A DNA stretch of 64,000 bases from Fen-1359 sp963710355. GTDB taxonomy: Bacteria > Planctomycetota > Phycisphaerae > Sedimentisphaerales > Anaerobacaceae. The stretch covers positions 310,001-374,000 of the forward strand of contig CAVPZU010000001.1 of the NCBI GenBank assembly GCA_963710355.1. Direction: 5' to 3'. Under the pieces are notes generated by a model that saw only the letters and a list, made by a program, of their open reading frames with translations, ran no database searches and was not told the DNA's origin. The position numbers and the translations under genes were made by a program. This document shows, piece after piece, positions 41,947 through 50,089 of this stretch (positions within the stretch are counted from its first letter, which is position 1; every line of letters begins with the position of its first letter).

Positions 41947-43971
41947 ATGAAATCAAATTCCGACGGTAAATTGGATTTTACTGAAAAAGTTACCAGGAAA
42001 ATATTCGGCGCTCCGCGTGATATTCGCGACCCGCGTATTTTTCACAAGCTGGCCCTTATCCCATTGCTTGCCTGGATAGGGTTGGGCGCCGACGGCCTCT
42101 CCTCATCTGCTTACGGTCCTGAAGAGGCTTTCAGGGCGATGGGAACCCATACTTATTTATGTCTGTTTCTCGCTATTGCGACCGCCCTTACCGTGTCAAT
42201 AATCTCATACGCATACTCAAATATTATCGAACACTTCCCGCATGGCGGCGGCGGTTACATAGTCGCCACTCACATGCTCGGAGAAAAGGCAGGTGTTGTC
42301 TCCGGTTGCGCACTGATTGTCGATTATGTGCTCACCATTTCAGTTTCAATAGCTTCCTGCGTCGATGCGCTGTTTAGTTTTATGCCGCTGGAATATCACA
42401 AGTATAAGATTTTAACTGCCGCCGGTTTTCTTATATTATTGATGCTGCTCAATATAAGAGGACTCAAAGAGTCTATATTAATATTAGCGCCAATCTTTAT
42501 CACCTTTTTAATCACACATATTCTTTTATTAGGTTACGGCATATTCAGTCATGCAGGCCAGGTTAAGCAGGTCGCTGACAATTTCCAATATAAAACCACT
42601 TTTTCCAACGACCTTTCTACCATAGGATTTTTCGGTGTTCTTTTTATATTTCTGCGGGCGTATTCTATGGGTGGCGGCACATATACGGGAATAGAGGCTG
42701 TTTCAAACGGCCTGCAGGCCCTCAGAGAACCTAAAGTCCAATCCGGCAAGAGAACGATGTTTTATATGGCTGCTTCGCTTGCCCTGACCGCAGGCGGGCT
42801 TTTTTTATGCTACTACCTGCTTCTTGATGCCGAACCTGTTGCGGGAAAGACTCTTAATACTGTTCTTGCTGACAAATTATACCAGAACTGGCAATTCGGC
42901 TACTGGATAGCGCTGGTGACAATTCTTTCCGAAGGCGCGCTGCTTCTGGTTGCCGCCCAGACCGGTTTTATCGATGCTCCTCGTGTTATGGCAAATATGG
43001 CGGTTGATTCGTGGCTGCCTCACAGGTTCGCCTCATTTTCAGAACGCCTTACAATGCGTAATGGCATTCTGATGATAGGGATATTGGCACTTACCGTGCT
43101 GTTTTATACTCACGGCTCGATTTCAACTCTGGTGGTTATGTACTCAATAAATGTTTTCATCACGTTCTCACTGTCAGAGTTCGGAATGTCTCGCTTTTAT
43201 ATAAAAAACAGAAAAATTGTTCCTAAATGGAAGCGGCAGCTCTGTATTCAATTGACAGGTCTTATATTCTGTCTGACGATTCTTTCTATAACAATCTTTG
43301 AAAAATTCAGCGAAGGGGGCTGGCTTACTCTTCTTATAACATCACTGCTTATTTTGCTTTGTTACATAATCAACAGCCATTATTCGAAGGTGAAGACCCA
43401 GCTGAAACGTTTGGATGAAATACTTGGGAAGATGCCGCAATCGGATTCGATTAATATTGCGCCGGTTAATAAAAACGATATGACCGCAATATTGCTGGTC
43501 GGCGGCTTTAATGGTGTCGGGGTTCATTCTCTTTTCTCAATTATCCGTTCCTTTCCCGGAATGTATAAAAACTTTATCTTTGTTTCCGTTGCCGTCATAG
43601 ACCAGGGCATATTTAAAGGCGAAGAAGGACTTGAGGATTTAAAGAAATCCGCGGAGGATTCCTTAAAGAAATATGTTGAACTTGCCCGCAGGCTCGGATT
43701 CCCGGCTGAATACAGAATAGCGACAGGCACCGATCTCATCGAACAGGCCTCCGAATTGACGCTGGAGGTATCGAGGGAATTCAGTAAATCTACGGTCTTT
43801 TCAGGACAGCTTTCTTTCCGCCTTGAAAAATTTTATCACAGGCTGCTCCATAATGAAGCTGCTTTTGCCATTCAGAGGCGATTACAATGGAACGGGGTCA
43901 CTAATGTCATATTGCCGATAAGATTGGATACCGCCAAACCCCTTGTTAAGGATAAGAAGGGATTTAAGTGA
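41947..43971 (+). CDS. APC-superfamily permease (KimA/YdaO-like)
   Basis: A 674-residue membrane protein with about 12 hydrophobic helices (residues about 35-490) and a soluble C-terminal domain of about 170 residues. The opening LALIPLLAWIGLGADGLSSSAYGPEEAF and the unwound helix-1 pattern are characteristic of the amino acid/polyamine/organocation group; YdaO/KimA-type members take up potassium, others amino acids. The C-terminal domain (MTAILLVGGFNGVGVHSLFS ...) is a Rossmann-like soluble domain often fused to these transporters. The substrate is not determined by sequence. It lies alone, divergent from the sigma factor. Confidence 0.82.
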   Translation: MKSNSDGKLDFTEKVTRKIFGAPRDIRDPRIFHKLALIPLLAWIGLGADGLSSSAYGPEEAFRAMGTHTYLCLFLAIATALTVSIISYAYSNIIEHFPHGGGGYIVATHMLGEKAGVVSGCALIVDYVLTISVSIASCVDALFSFMPLEYHKYKILTAAGFLILLMLLNIRGLKESILILAPIFITFLITHILLLGYGIFSHAGQVKQVADNFQYKTTFSNDLSTIGFFGVLFIFLRAYSMGGGTYTGIEAVSNGLQALREPKVQSGKRTMFYMAASLALTAGGLFLCYYLLLDAEPVAGKTLNTVLADKLYQNWQFGYWIALVTILSEGALLLVAAQTGFIDAPRVMANMAVDSWLPHRFASFSERLTMRNGILMIGILALTVLFYTHGSISTLVVMYSINVFITFSLSEFGMSRFYIKNRKIVPKWKRQLCIQLTGLIFCLTILSITIFEKFSEGGWLTLLITSLLILLCYIINSHYSKVKTQLKRLDEILGKMPQSDSINIAPVNKNDMTAILLVGGFNGVGVHSLFSIIRSFPGMYKNFIFVSVAVIDQGIFKGEEGLEDLKKSAEDSLKKYVELARRLGFPAEYRIATGTDLIEQASELTLEVSREFSKSTVFSGQLSFRLEKFYHRLLHNEAAFAIQRRLQWNGVTNVILPIRLDTAKPLVKDKKGFK

Positions 43972-43988
43972 TTATTTGGCCTTTTTGT

Positions 43989-44627
43989 TTATCGCATAAT
44001 CCAGCTTTTTGCGACAAAATCGAGTTTGGCATCATTTCGGAAGGCAGGGTCGCCGCCCAAATCGTAATTGAGCTGGAGAGTCTTTCGCATAAAGACTCTT
44101 ATCGGGCTGCCATTCTCCAGTTTTTGCAGGGGGTGGCTGACTATGGCGATTTCGTTGCTTAAGCCGCTTATGAAAAGTTTTATACTCTTGGCCTGCGGGT
44201 CAAAATCAGGCCAGACGATAGCAATATCCTTTGCATTATCTTCGCCGACCAAAAGCTTGTTGCTGGTTTTTTCAAGCAGTTCGAAAAATGGGTATGTGCT
44301 GCTGTGACGTTCTTTTATCGCCTCGAATACCGCGTCAGGTGTGCCGTTGCCGGCTGTTATTAACTGAAATGTATCGGTCGCCACTTCGCATCGGGGGTAG
44401 AAATCGACTTCGCGGTCGGTTTTGTTGGTGACGGTCAGAATTGTGTACCAGTATCGGACAGAATTGCCGTCCTCTGTGTTCAGTATGATTTGTTGCGGAT
44501 GTGTAAAGCGAACGTCCGCGGTCCATTCGTTAGACTTCTGGATAATGGCCGGCTTTGGCGCCGCCGCTGTGCAAAGAGAGGCTGTTAAACACAAAAAAAT
44601 GATTAGGGGGTAACCCGCCTTTTTCAT
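43989..44627 (-). CDS. Exported hypothetical protein
   Basis: A 212-residue protein with a signal peptide (GYPLIIFLCLTASLCTAAAP) and a beta-rich domain (WTADVRFTHPQQIIL, VRYWYTILTVTNKTDREVDFYPRCEV) that looks like an immunoglobulin-like or protein-interaction domain. I do not recognise the family. ATG 44627 is preferred to 44657. Convergent with the permease upstream. Confidence 0.55.
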   Translation of the reverse strand: MKKAGYPLIIFLCLTASLCTAAAPKPAIIQKSNEWTADVRFTHPQQIILNTEDGNSVRYWYTILTVTNKTDREVDFYPRCEVATDTFQLITAGNGTPDAVFEAIKERHSSTYPFFELLEKTSNKLLVGEDNAKDIAIVWPDFDPQAKSIKLFISGLSNEIAIVSHPLQKLENGSPIRVFMRKTLQLNYDLGGDPAFRNDAKLDFVAKSWIMR

Positions 44628-44657
44628 TTCCTTTACCTTTATCAAGTTAGCTTTCAA

Positions 44658-45219
44658 CGACTTACGACCTGCGACTTAAGACTGTTATATATTCTACCAT
44701 AAACCGCAATAAAAACAAGCCTAATCTGTCCTTACATATTGAGATTATCCATTTTAACATATATTCTCGACCGGCGTGGGTTTTTTAGAAAGCAGGATTG
44801 CCTAAATTACCAGAAAAATGCGAGATTATCGGCCTAACAAGTTTCTCAGTTTGATAAACAATTGAACTGTTTTTGGGTTTTTGTCTATAAGCCATAGACT
44901 TTGCTTGCTGAACAATAATATGACCGACCCTAATTATTTCCTGCCATTTTACAATTCCTTCTCGCCGTGCTGACGCCCGTCGCAGCAGGTTTGCCCGTTT
45001 ACAATGCCATAATGTAACCTCACAACGCCACGATGTAAAGCCGCAATGCCTCAATGTAAGCTTACATCATATATATTTCGAAAATCAAGTTTTTTGTCGG
45101 AATTTGAGGATTTGTTATGTGTAAGAAAAGGGTTGTTTGCCCTGTTCTAATCGGACTTCGGTCCGCCGCAGGCGGATGGCAATCTTTTATGTATTCAAGC
45201 AACTTTTTCAACAGCCTCA
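44658..45219. other. Intergenic region with duplicated plsC-end sequence
   Basis: About 560 bases without a gene. From about 45083 to 45160 it is a diverged direct copy of the 3' end of plsC and its flank at 46550-46626 (shared AATCAAGTTTTTTGTCGG and CCCTGTTC), and CCCGTTTACAATG at 44994 recurs at 46503. A family 1 palindrome follows at 45162-45176. Several ATGTAA words occur near 45010-45060. Confidence 0.6.
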
Positions 45220-46068
45220 CTATCCCCCTGTTTTCATTAATCTACCCCAAAATCCAAGTTTTTTGGATTTGCCCGCCTTTTTGGCGTACTTCTCGCAATA
45301 CCTGCAAAGTATATCTTCGGAATCGTCTTTCAGCCCGGTCACTATCCGCTTGTATTCAGAACTCTCAAACAACTCATTATACGATTTTTCAAGCAGATTC
45401 CCAAGAATATGCCTTAGCCCGAAATCCTCACAGCACAACACCACATCTCCATTTGGTAACAGGACATTCTGATTTAGGTGCCTGGTGCATTTAATCGGAC
45501 CGTTTATCCGGTATGTCTCAACTCCCTTTATCTGCAAATTATTCGCACGCGTTTCAGGAACCATTCTCAAAATCTTCACTGACTTCAGGGTCTCGATTAA
45601 TTCAGGATGTATATTATCAAAATACAAATATACTGCGTTCGGCACACTTTCGGTCACTTTTTTCAGTACATTCTTATATTCATTGTTTATTTCTATTTTC
45701 GTATTGGCATCCTTGTCAGGCAGATGAACTATAAAAGACTTAAACCGAATTTTCTTTATCTGTCCAACATCATCTTCCTTCATATCGGATAATGTTGAAA
45801 ATACTGTAAGCCGATGCCCCATTTGATACGCATACAGTACCATTTTTGTACATTCTTTATTAAACCACGGTTCTCCATACCCCGAAAAAGATATATCAAC
45901 CTTCTTTGGAAGCTTATCTATGTACCTTTTAAACGTATCAAAACTCATATCATATACGTTCGATATCTTCTTATACGCACTTATGAGCAATTCCTGTGGG
46001 CAGTAACTGCACATATTCTTACATCCGATCTTTGTAGTTACCTCTATAAATGGTGCTGGTTTACCCAT
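45220..46068 (-). CDS. Radical SAM/SPASM protein
   Basis: A 282-residue radical SAM enzyme: the cluster-binding motif C16-x3-C20-x2-C23 (CKNMCSYC) followed by a TIM-barrel-like core with DISFSGYGEPW (SAM/glycine motif), and a C-terminal SPASM-type Cys cluster (C in IKCTRHLNQN, CC in VLCCEDFG, CRYCEKYA). SPASM proteins modify peptides or act on sugars and cofactors; no substrate peptide gene is next to it. Direct repeats on both sides and A+T-rich codon use suggest the gene was acquired. The GRLMK basic end is unremarkable. Confidence 0.85.
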   Translation of the reverse strand: MGKPAPFIEVTTKIGCKNMCSYCPQELLISAYKKISNVYDMSFDTFKRYIDKLPKKVDISFSGYGEPWFNKECTKMVLYAYQMGHRLTVFSTLSDMKEDDVGQIKKIRFKSFIVHLPDKDANTKIEINNEYKNVLKKVTESVPNAVYLYFDNIHPELIETLKSVKILRMVPETRANNLQIKGVETYRINGPIKCTRHLNQNVLLPNGDVVLCCEDFGLRHILGNLLEKSYNELFESSEYKRIVTGLKDDSEDILCRYCEKYAKKAGKSKKLGFWGRLMKTGG

Positions 46069-46096
46069 TCATGACCTCTTAATTTAAGTGGTTTGG

Positions 46097-46420
46097 TTAT
46101 ATACTATCACTCCCAAATTTTAATCTGAAGCGCAACACATAGGTTTGCTCCAGAAGACCTCTGTCGGGGTCCGATAGTTTAAAATTTTGCGGTCGATTAT
46201 TCAATAGTTCCAACGTGATGTCAACATCCAATTGGATAATCTTTCCGAAATCCATGTCCTTGGGAAAGAACTGACGCAGCAGGCCTTTGGATTCCATAAT
46301 CTTCCTCGAATTGCCTTTTATTTTTATATTTTTGATACTTCCTATCTGCCGCCTTAAACAGCGTCCTCGTGGTGAAATCATTTTTTGCCGTTTTTGTGTT
46401 TTTTTGCCTATCTGCCCCAT
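46097..46420 (-). pseudogene. IS30-family transposase remnant
   Basis: A 107-codon open frame whose middle (about 46150-46310) reads GLLRQFFPKDMDFGKI then LELLNNRPQNFK, matching the C-terminal end of IS30 transposases (G-LLRQ-FPKGTDF ... LNNRP-K-LG). The catalytic DDE part and the start are missing, so this is a dead 3' fragment. Adjacent to the radical SAM gene, it marks past insertion here. Confidence 0.6.
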
Positions 46421-46583
46421 TCGACTACGCTCAGGGCAAGCTTAAAATAAACGACTTATGCTACTCTGCGTAGTACGCTACGAAGCACGAGCCAGCCTTT
46501 TTACCCGTTTACAATGGACTCAATATAAGATTACATTATCTATCTTTTAATAATCAAGTTTTTTGTCGGAATTGGAGGATTTC
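46421..46583. other. Gap with direct-repeat copy near plsC
   Basis: Carries the second copy of the repeat that flanks the radical SAM gene (about 46498-46626, reaching into the plsC 3' end). CTACTCTGCGTAGTACGCTACG forms a small hairpin at about 46460-46482. No gene seen. Confidence 0.45.
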
Positions 46584-47243
46584 TTACGTGTAATAGAAGG
46601 GCTGTTTTCCCTGTTCGAGGCGGACTTCGGTTTGGAGATTGCGGAGGGTGTTGGTAAGAAATTCAGCGAGGGTCTCATCAGGCATTGATTTGGCCTGTTC
46701 TGCGGGGATAGGTTTGCCGTAGCGGACAACGATTTTTTTGCCCAAAGAAAAGATTTTTTTATGTCGAGGCCAGCACTCGAAGGCCCCGTCGATAAGCACA
46801 GGAACAATAGCGGCGTTGCCGCGTCTGCATAGAAAAGCGAGACCAGGTTTAAATTGTGCAATTTTGCCGTCAGATGTTCTTGTGGCTTCGGGGAAGAGCA
46901 GGACGGGCTGGCCGGCCTGAAGTTTTCTGATAATGGTTTTCATTGCTGAAAAGTCTGCTTCGTCCCGGCGAAGCGGCATTACATTAATGGAGTAAAGAAG
47001 CCGGCGAAAAATCGGATTTTTGAAAAGGGTATCACGGGCAAGATAATTGATTTGTCTTTTTATTCCGGAGGCGCAGAAAAGCGGGTCGAGAAAACTCTGA
47101 TGATTGCTTACCAGAATAAATGCGTCGTCGGCGGGGATGTTTTCTTTTCCGGATACCTTGAAGCGGAAACATATCTTGCAAAAGACATAACAGGCTCTTC
47201 TGGCGAAGTGATACCATAAAGATTTTATTTTTTGTTTGAGCAT
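46584..47243 (-). CDS. plsC: 1-acylglycerol-3-phosphate acyltransferase PlsC
   Basis: A 219-residue acyltransferase that adds the second fatty acid to lysophosphatidic acid in phospholipid synthesis, at the inner membrane. Motif I NHQSFLD (N47-D53; catalytic H48 and D53) and the later LFPEATRTSDG (motif III) are intact, with an N-terminal hydrophobic/amphipathic stretch. Its ATG overlaps the 3' end of cmk by 19 bases, so the two are translated as one operon. The last 14 codons are part of the direct repeat that recurs downstream of the radical SAM gene. Confidence 0.9.
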   Translation of the reverse strand: MLKQKIKSLWYHFARRACYVFCKICFRFKVSGKENIPADDAFILVSNHQSFLDPLFCASGIKRQINYLARDTLFKNPIFRRLLYSINVMPLRRDEADFSAMKTIIRKLQAGQPVLLFPEATRTSDGKIAQFKPGLAFLCRRGNAAIVPVLIDGAFECWPRHKKIFSLGKKIVVRYGKPIPAEQAKSMPDETLAEFLTNTLRNLQTEVRLEQGKQPFYYT

Positions 47244-47908
47244 TTTGTTTTCACGATTTCGAGCAGTCTGTCGACCATCTTCTCGATTGACAGATTTGTT
47301 GTGTCGATAATGACGGCGTCATCCGCCGGCTTGAGAGGCCCGACCGTTCTGCTGCGGTCGCTTTTGTCCCTCCGGTCGAGTGCATTTTGTATTGATTCGA
47401 CTGATTCATTGATGCCTTTTGCGGATAGTTCCGCCTGTCTCCTTTCGGCACGTTTGGCCGGGTCGGCGATTAAAAAGAATTTTATATCTGCGTCGGGGAA
47501 TGCGACAGTTCCCTGGTCTCTGCCTTCGGTGACGACCTTTTGGCAGCGGGCGGCAAAATCTCTTTGCATCTGAACCAGCCTTTGACGGACTTTTGCCGAA
47601 GATGCTATATATTTGGCATTGGCGGTGACTTCGGGATTTCTTAATTGTTCGGTGACAATTTCGCCGTTGATTGTTGCAGACATTTCGTTTTGTTTTGTCT
47701 CAAACTTAAAATCGTTGTTGTCCAGAACCGAGAGGAGTTTTTTTTCGTTTTTCAAATCTGTCTTTGCTTTCATAGCGGCCAGTGTAACCGCCCGATACAT
47801 CGCGCCGGTATCAATAAAGGCGGCATCCAATTTTTGAGCGAGGAGCCTGGCGGCGGTGCTTTTGCCGCTGCCGGCAGGGCCGTCAATTGTGATGATTAGC
47901 CTGTCCAT
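47225..47908 (-). CDS. cmk: Cytidylate kinase Cmk
   Basis: A 227-residue (d)CMP kinase. P-loop GPAGSGKST (residues 10-18), the CMP-site DTGAMYRAVTLAA, the VVTEGRDQGTVAFPDA segment and the lid DRRDKSDRSR are all present, and the length is normal. It phosphorylates CMP/dCMP with ATP in the cytoplasm. It sits between an RsbU-like phosphatase gene (3 bases upstream) and plsC (overlapping), on one transcript. Confidence 0.96.
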   Translation of the reverse strand: MDRLIITIDGPAGSGKSTAARLLAQKLDAAFIDTGAMYRAVTLAAMKAKTDLKNEKKLLSVLDNNDFKFETKQNEMSATINGEIVTEQLRNPEVTANAKYIASSAKVRQRLVQMQRDFAARCQKVVTEGRDQGTVAFPDADIKFFLIADPAKRAERRQAELSAKGINESVESIQNALDRRDKSDRSRTVGPLKPADDAVIIDTTNLSIEKMVDRLLEIVKTKCSNKK

Positions 47909-47911
47909 TTG

Positions 47912-49207
47912 TTATTCGTTGACTTTAACGACAATTATACTGGTATCGTCAATCTGGCTTGCAAGGCCGACAAAACGTCTCCTGTAGCCGATGATGCTTT
48001 TGACCATTTGTTCGGCAGATTCTTTGCTGTATTTTTTGGCGGTCTGCAGAAAATTGTTCCTGCCCCAGAGCTGCCCGTCGAAGTTGGCGGCGTCAATAAG
48101 ACCATCCGTGTAGAAAAGCAGGGAATCGCCTTTTTTGAGGTCTGTCGTATCGATGTTATAAGACGCATTTTCATCGACGCCAAGGACAAGGCCGCCTTTG
48201 TCGAGGTCGCTGCTTTCCTGTCCTCGGATTATAAAAGGAGGTTCGTGACCGCAATTGCAGTAGGTAATGGTTTTGTTCACGGTATCGACGATGCTGTAAA
48301 ACAGCGAGATAAACTCGCCGTCGCGGCACTCTCTGCAGGCCATTTTGTTTAGTTTGTTTATGATTTGTTCGATACCCCCGCTGCTTGTTTGCGCAAGCAA
48401 ACTGCGGGGGCATTCGCTGTCGGTGTATGCCCTGACGGCGCCGCGAAACAGCCCCATCATCAGGGCGGCGGGCATGCCTTTTCCAATCACATCAGCAATA
48501 GTAATTACGAGTCGGCCGCTGCCGGCGGTCTGGAAGTCGTAAAAGTCGCCGCCGACATCGAAACAGGGTATATATGTAGCGGCGATGTCGAGGCCTTTAA
48601 CGAAAGGCGCTTTTTCGGGAATCATCCTTCGCTGGATAACCCCTGCCAGGCGAACCTGCTCTGCGATGCGTGCGCCTTCGATGGCCTCGGCATAGAGCCG
48701 GGCGTTAGTAATTGCAACGGCGCACTGGGAAGCGACTGCCCGGGCGAGTGCAATATCATCTGCAATATCATACTTGTCAAAATGTTTCGGCTCGGGACTA
48801 TACAGCCTCAGAACGCCTATGGCGTGCTTTCTGAATTTCATTGCGACGGTAAGCTGGCTGACAAGCCCCTCTTTTATTGTGGCCTCTTTGTAGCCGACGC
48901 GGTCATCGTCGCGCATATCGTCGAGAACGACAGCCTCGCCTGCGAAGGCGGCCTTTATAACAGGGTCGTCTTTGGTGACCGGGCCTTTGTTGCGGTATTC
49001 CTCAGAGAGGCCGTAGGTGCTGCGCATCTTCAGGTCGCCGGCCTCTTCGTCAAGCAGTCGGATGGAGCAGGCCTTTACGCCGGTAATTTTAACGGCAGCC
49101 TCTGCGAGCCTGTCGAGCACCTCCTGAAGTGAGAATGCCCCCGCGACCAGCGTTGGGAGCTGGTAAATCTGCTCCTGTCTTTCAATTTGTTTATCGTTAT
49201 TTTCCAT
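47912..49207 (-). CDS. GAF-PP2C phosphatase, RsbU-like
   Basis: A 431-residue signalling protein: N-terminal GAF sensor domain (about residues 12-165; AGAFSLQEVLDRLAEAAVKITGVKACSIRLLDE) and C-terminal SpoIIE/PP2C domain (about 190-430) with metal-binding motifs FDVGGDFYD, TIADVIGKGMPAALMMG, and the end motif DSLLFYTDGLIDA. It would dephosphorylate an anti-sigma-factor antagonist in a partner-switching pathway; no partner lies nearby. A family 2 palindrome (48375-48411) is read in frame within the phosphatase domain as PRSLLAQTSSGG. Confidence 0.88.
   Translation of the reverse strand: MENNDKQIERQEQIYQLPTLVAGAFSLQEVLDRLAEAAVKITGVKACSIRLLDEEAGDLKMRSTYGLSEEYRNKGPVTKDDPVIKAAFAGEAVVLDDMRDDDRVGYKEATIKEGLVSQLTVAMKFRKHAIGVLRLYSPEPKHFDKYDIADDIALARAVASQCAVAITNARLYAEAIEGARIAEQVRLAGVIQRRMIPEKAPFVKGLDIAATYIPCFDVGGDFYDFQTAGSGRLVITIADVIGKGMPAALMMGLFRGAVRAYTDSECPRSLLAQTSSGGIEQIINKLNKMACRECRDGEFISLFYSIVDTVNKTITYCNCGHEPPFIIRGQESSDLDKGGLVLGVDENASYNIDTTDLKKGDSLLFYTDGLIDAANFDGQLWGRNNFLQTAKKYSKESAEQMVKSIIGYRRRFVGLASQIDDTSIIVVKVNE
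48375..48411. repeat. Palindrome family 2 copy inside the PP2C gene
   Basis: Begins CCCCCGCTGCTTGTTTGCG and ends with the matching CGGGGG stem. It is coding here, inserting about 12 residues between ALRAYTDSE-type and IEQIINKLNK segments. Confidence 0.75.
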
Positions 49208-49381
49208 TGTTTCCGAAATTCAAAAAAATCAAGAACCGAATTATACAACAATTTTTGCCTACAGTGAATATGATTTGGGATAAATAATACTTGGCTGAAG
49301 AAAAAATGTTTGCTGTTTTGACAAAAAAAATGTAAATCTTTGGAAATTGTTCGTAAGAATAAAGACGTTTTGAGAAGTGGT

Positions 49382-49651
49382 ATGATTGCCAAAAGGATAA
49401 TTTTCGCAGGTAATGTGCAAGGGGTAGGTTTCCGGTTCACCGCACACAATATTGCCAGACATTGGGAACTGAAGGGTTTTGTGCGGAATCTGCCTGATGG
49501 TAACGTTGAGATGTTTGCACAGGGAAGGGCAGAAGATATAGAGGGATGCCTGTCCGATATCGGCGAAACCTTTGCGGGCAGTATAAGCGAAACCCGGATT
49601 GAGGATGTTGAATTTGACAGCCGCTATAATGATTTTAAGATAACGTTCTGA
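49382..49651 (+). CDS. acyP: Acylphosphatase
   Basis: An 89-residue acylphosphatase with the full active site: GNVQGVGFR (catalytic R18) and GFVRNLPDG (N36). Hydrolyses carboxyl-phosphate bonds in the cytoplasm. ATG 49382 gives the standard length; an upstream frame extension to 49340 has no family support. Stands alone, before the LAB_N gene. Confidence 0.92.
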   Translation: MIAKRIIFAGNVQGVGFRFTAHNIARHWELKGFVRNLPDGNVEMFAQGRAEDIEGCLSDIGETFAGSISETRIEDVEFDSRYNDFKITF

Positions 49652-49724
49652 AGCCGCAGGTTTCGGATTGAATGAGTAGCGGCGTGTTTGTTGGTATAAA
49701 CTTATGATGATTTGGAGTTAAGAT

Positions 49725-50051
49725 ATGTTTGGCTCTGTAATTGAATTCATTAGAAAAGCTGTCACGGAACAGATTATGCACGACCCTTTTTGGGCGAGTA
49801 TCGGCCTGCTCGGCCAGTTGTTTTTTGGGGGCAGGTTCATACTTCAGTGGATAGTAAGCGAATATAAAGGGGAGTCTATTGTGCCTGTTGCATTTTGGTA
49901 TTTGTCTGTTGTTGGCAGTTTGATGCTGCTTGGTTATTCCGTTCACATAAGAAATCCGATTTTTATCCTTGGGTTCTCGCTGAACACTCTTATTTATTTG
50001 CGGAATATCCATCTGATTTATAGAATGCCGAAGAATAACCTGTCAGCCTGA
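49725..50051 (+). CDS. LAB_N-domain membrane protein
   Basis: A 108-residue protein with three membrane helices and the LAB_N (lipid-A-disaccharide synthase N-terminal-like) signature GLLGQLFFGGRFILQWIVSEYKG ... SVVGSLMLLGYSVHIRNPIFI. Such small proteins accompany glycosyltransferases that modify lipid A or undecaprenyl-linked sugars. Its stop overlaps the first possible start of the ArnT-like gene at 50051, so the two are coupled. Confidence 0.85.
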   Translation: MFGSVIEFIRKAVTEQIMHDPFWASIGLLGQLFFGGRFILQWIVSEYKGESIVPVAFWYLSVVGSLMLLGYSVHIRNPIFILGFSLNTLIYLRNIHLIYRMPKNNLSA

Positions 50052-50089
50052 TGACCAAAAGGTGTGTGAAACAGAGAAGGGAATATGCA

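Noticed and set aside
44785..45054. 89-codon minus-strand frame with Arg/Cys-rich peptide
   Set aside because: It spans low-complexity ATGTAA-type words in an intergenic gap; no start or homologous pattern.
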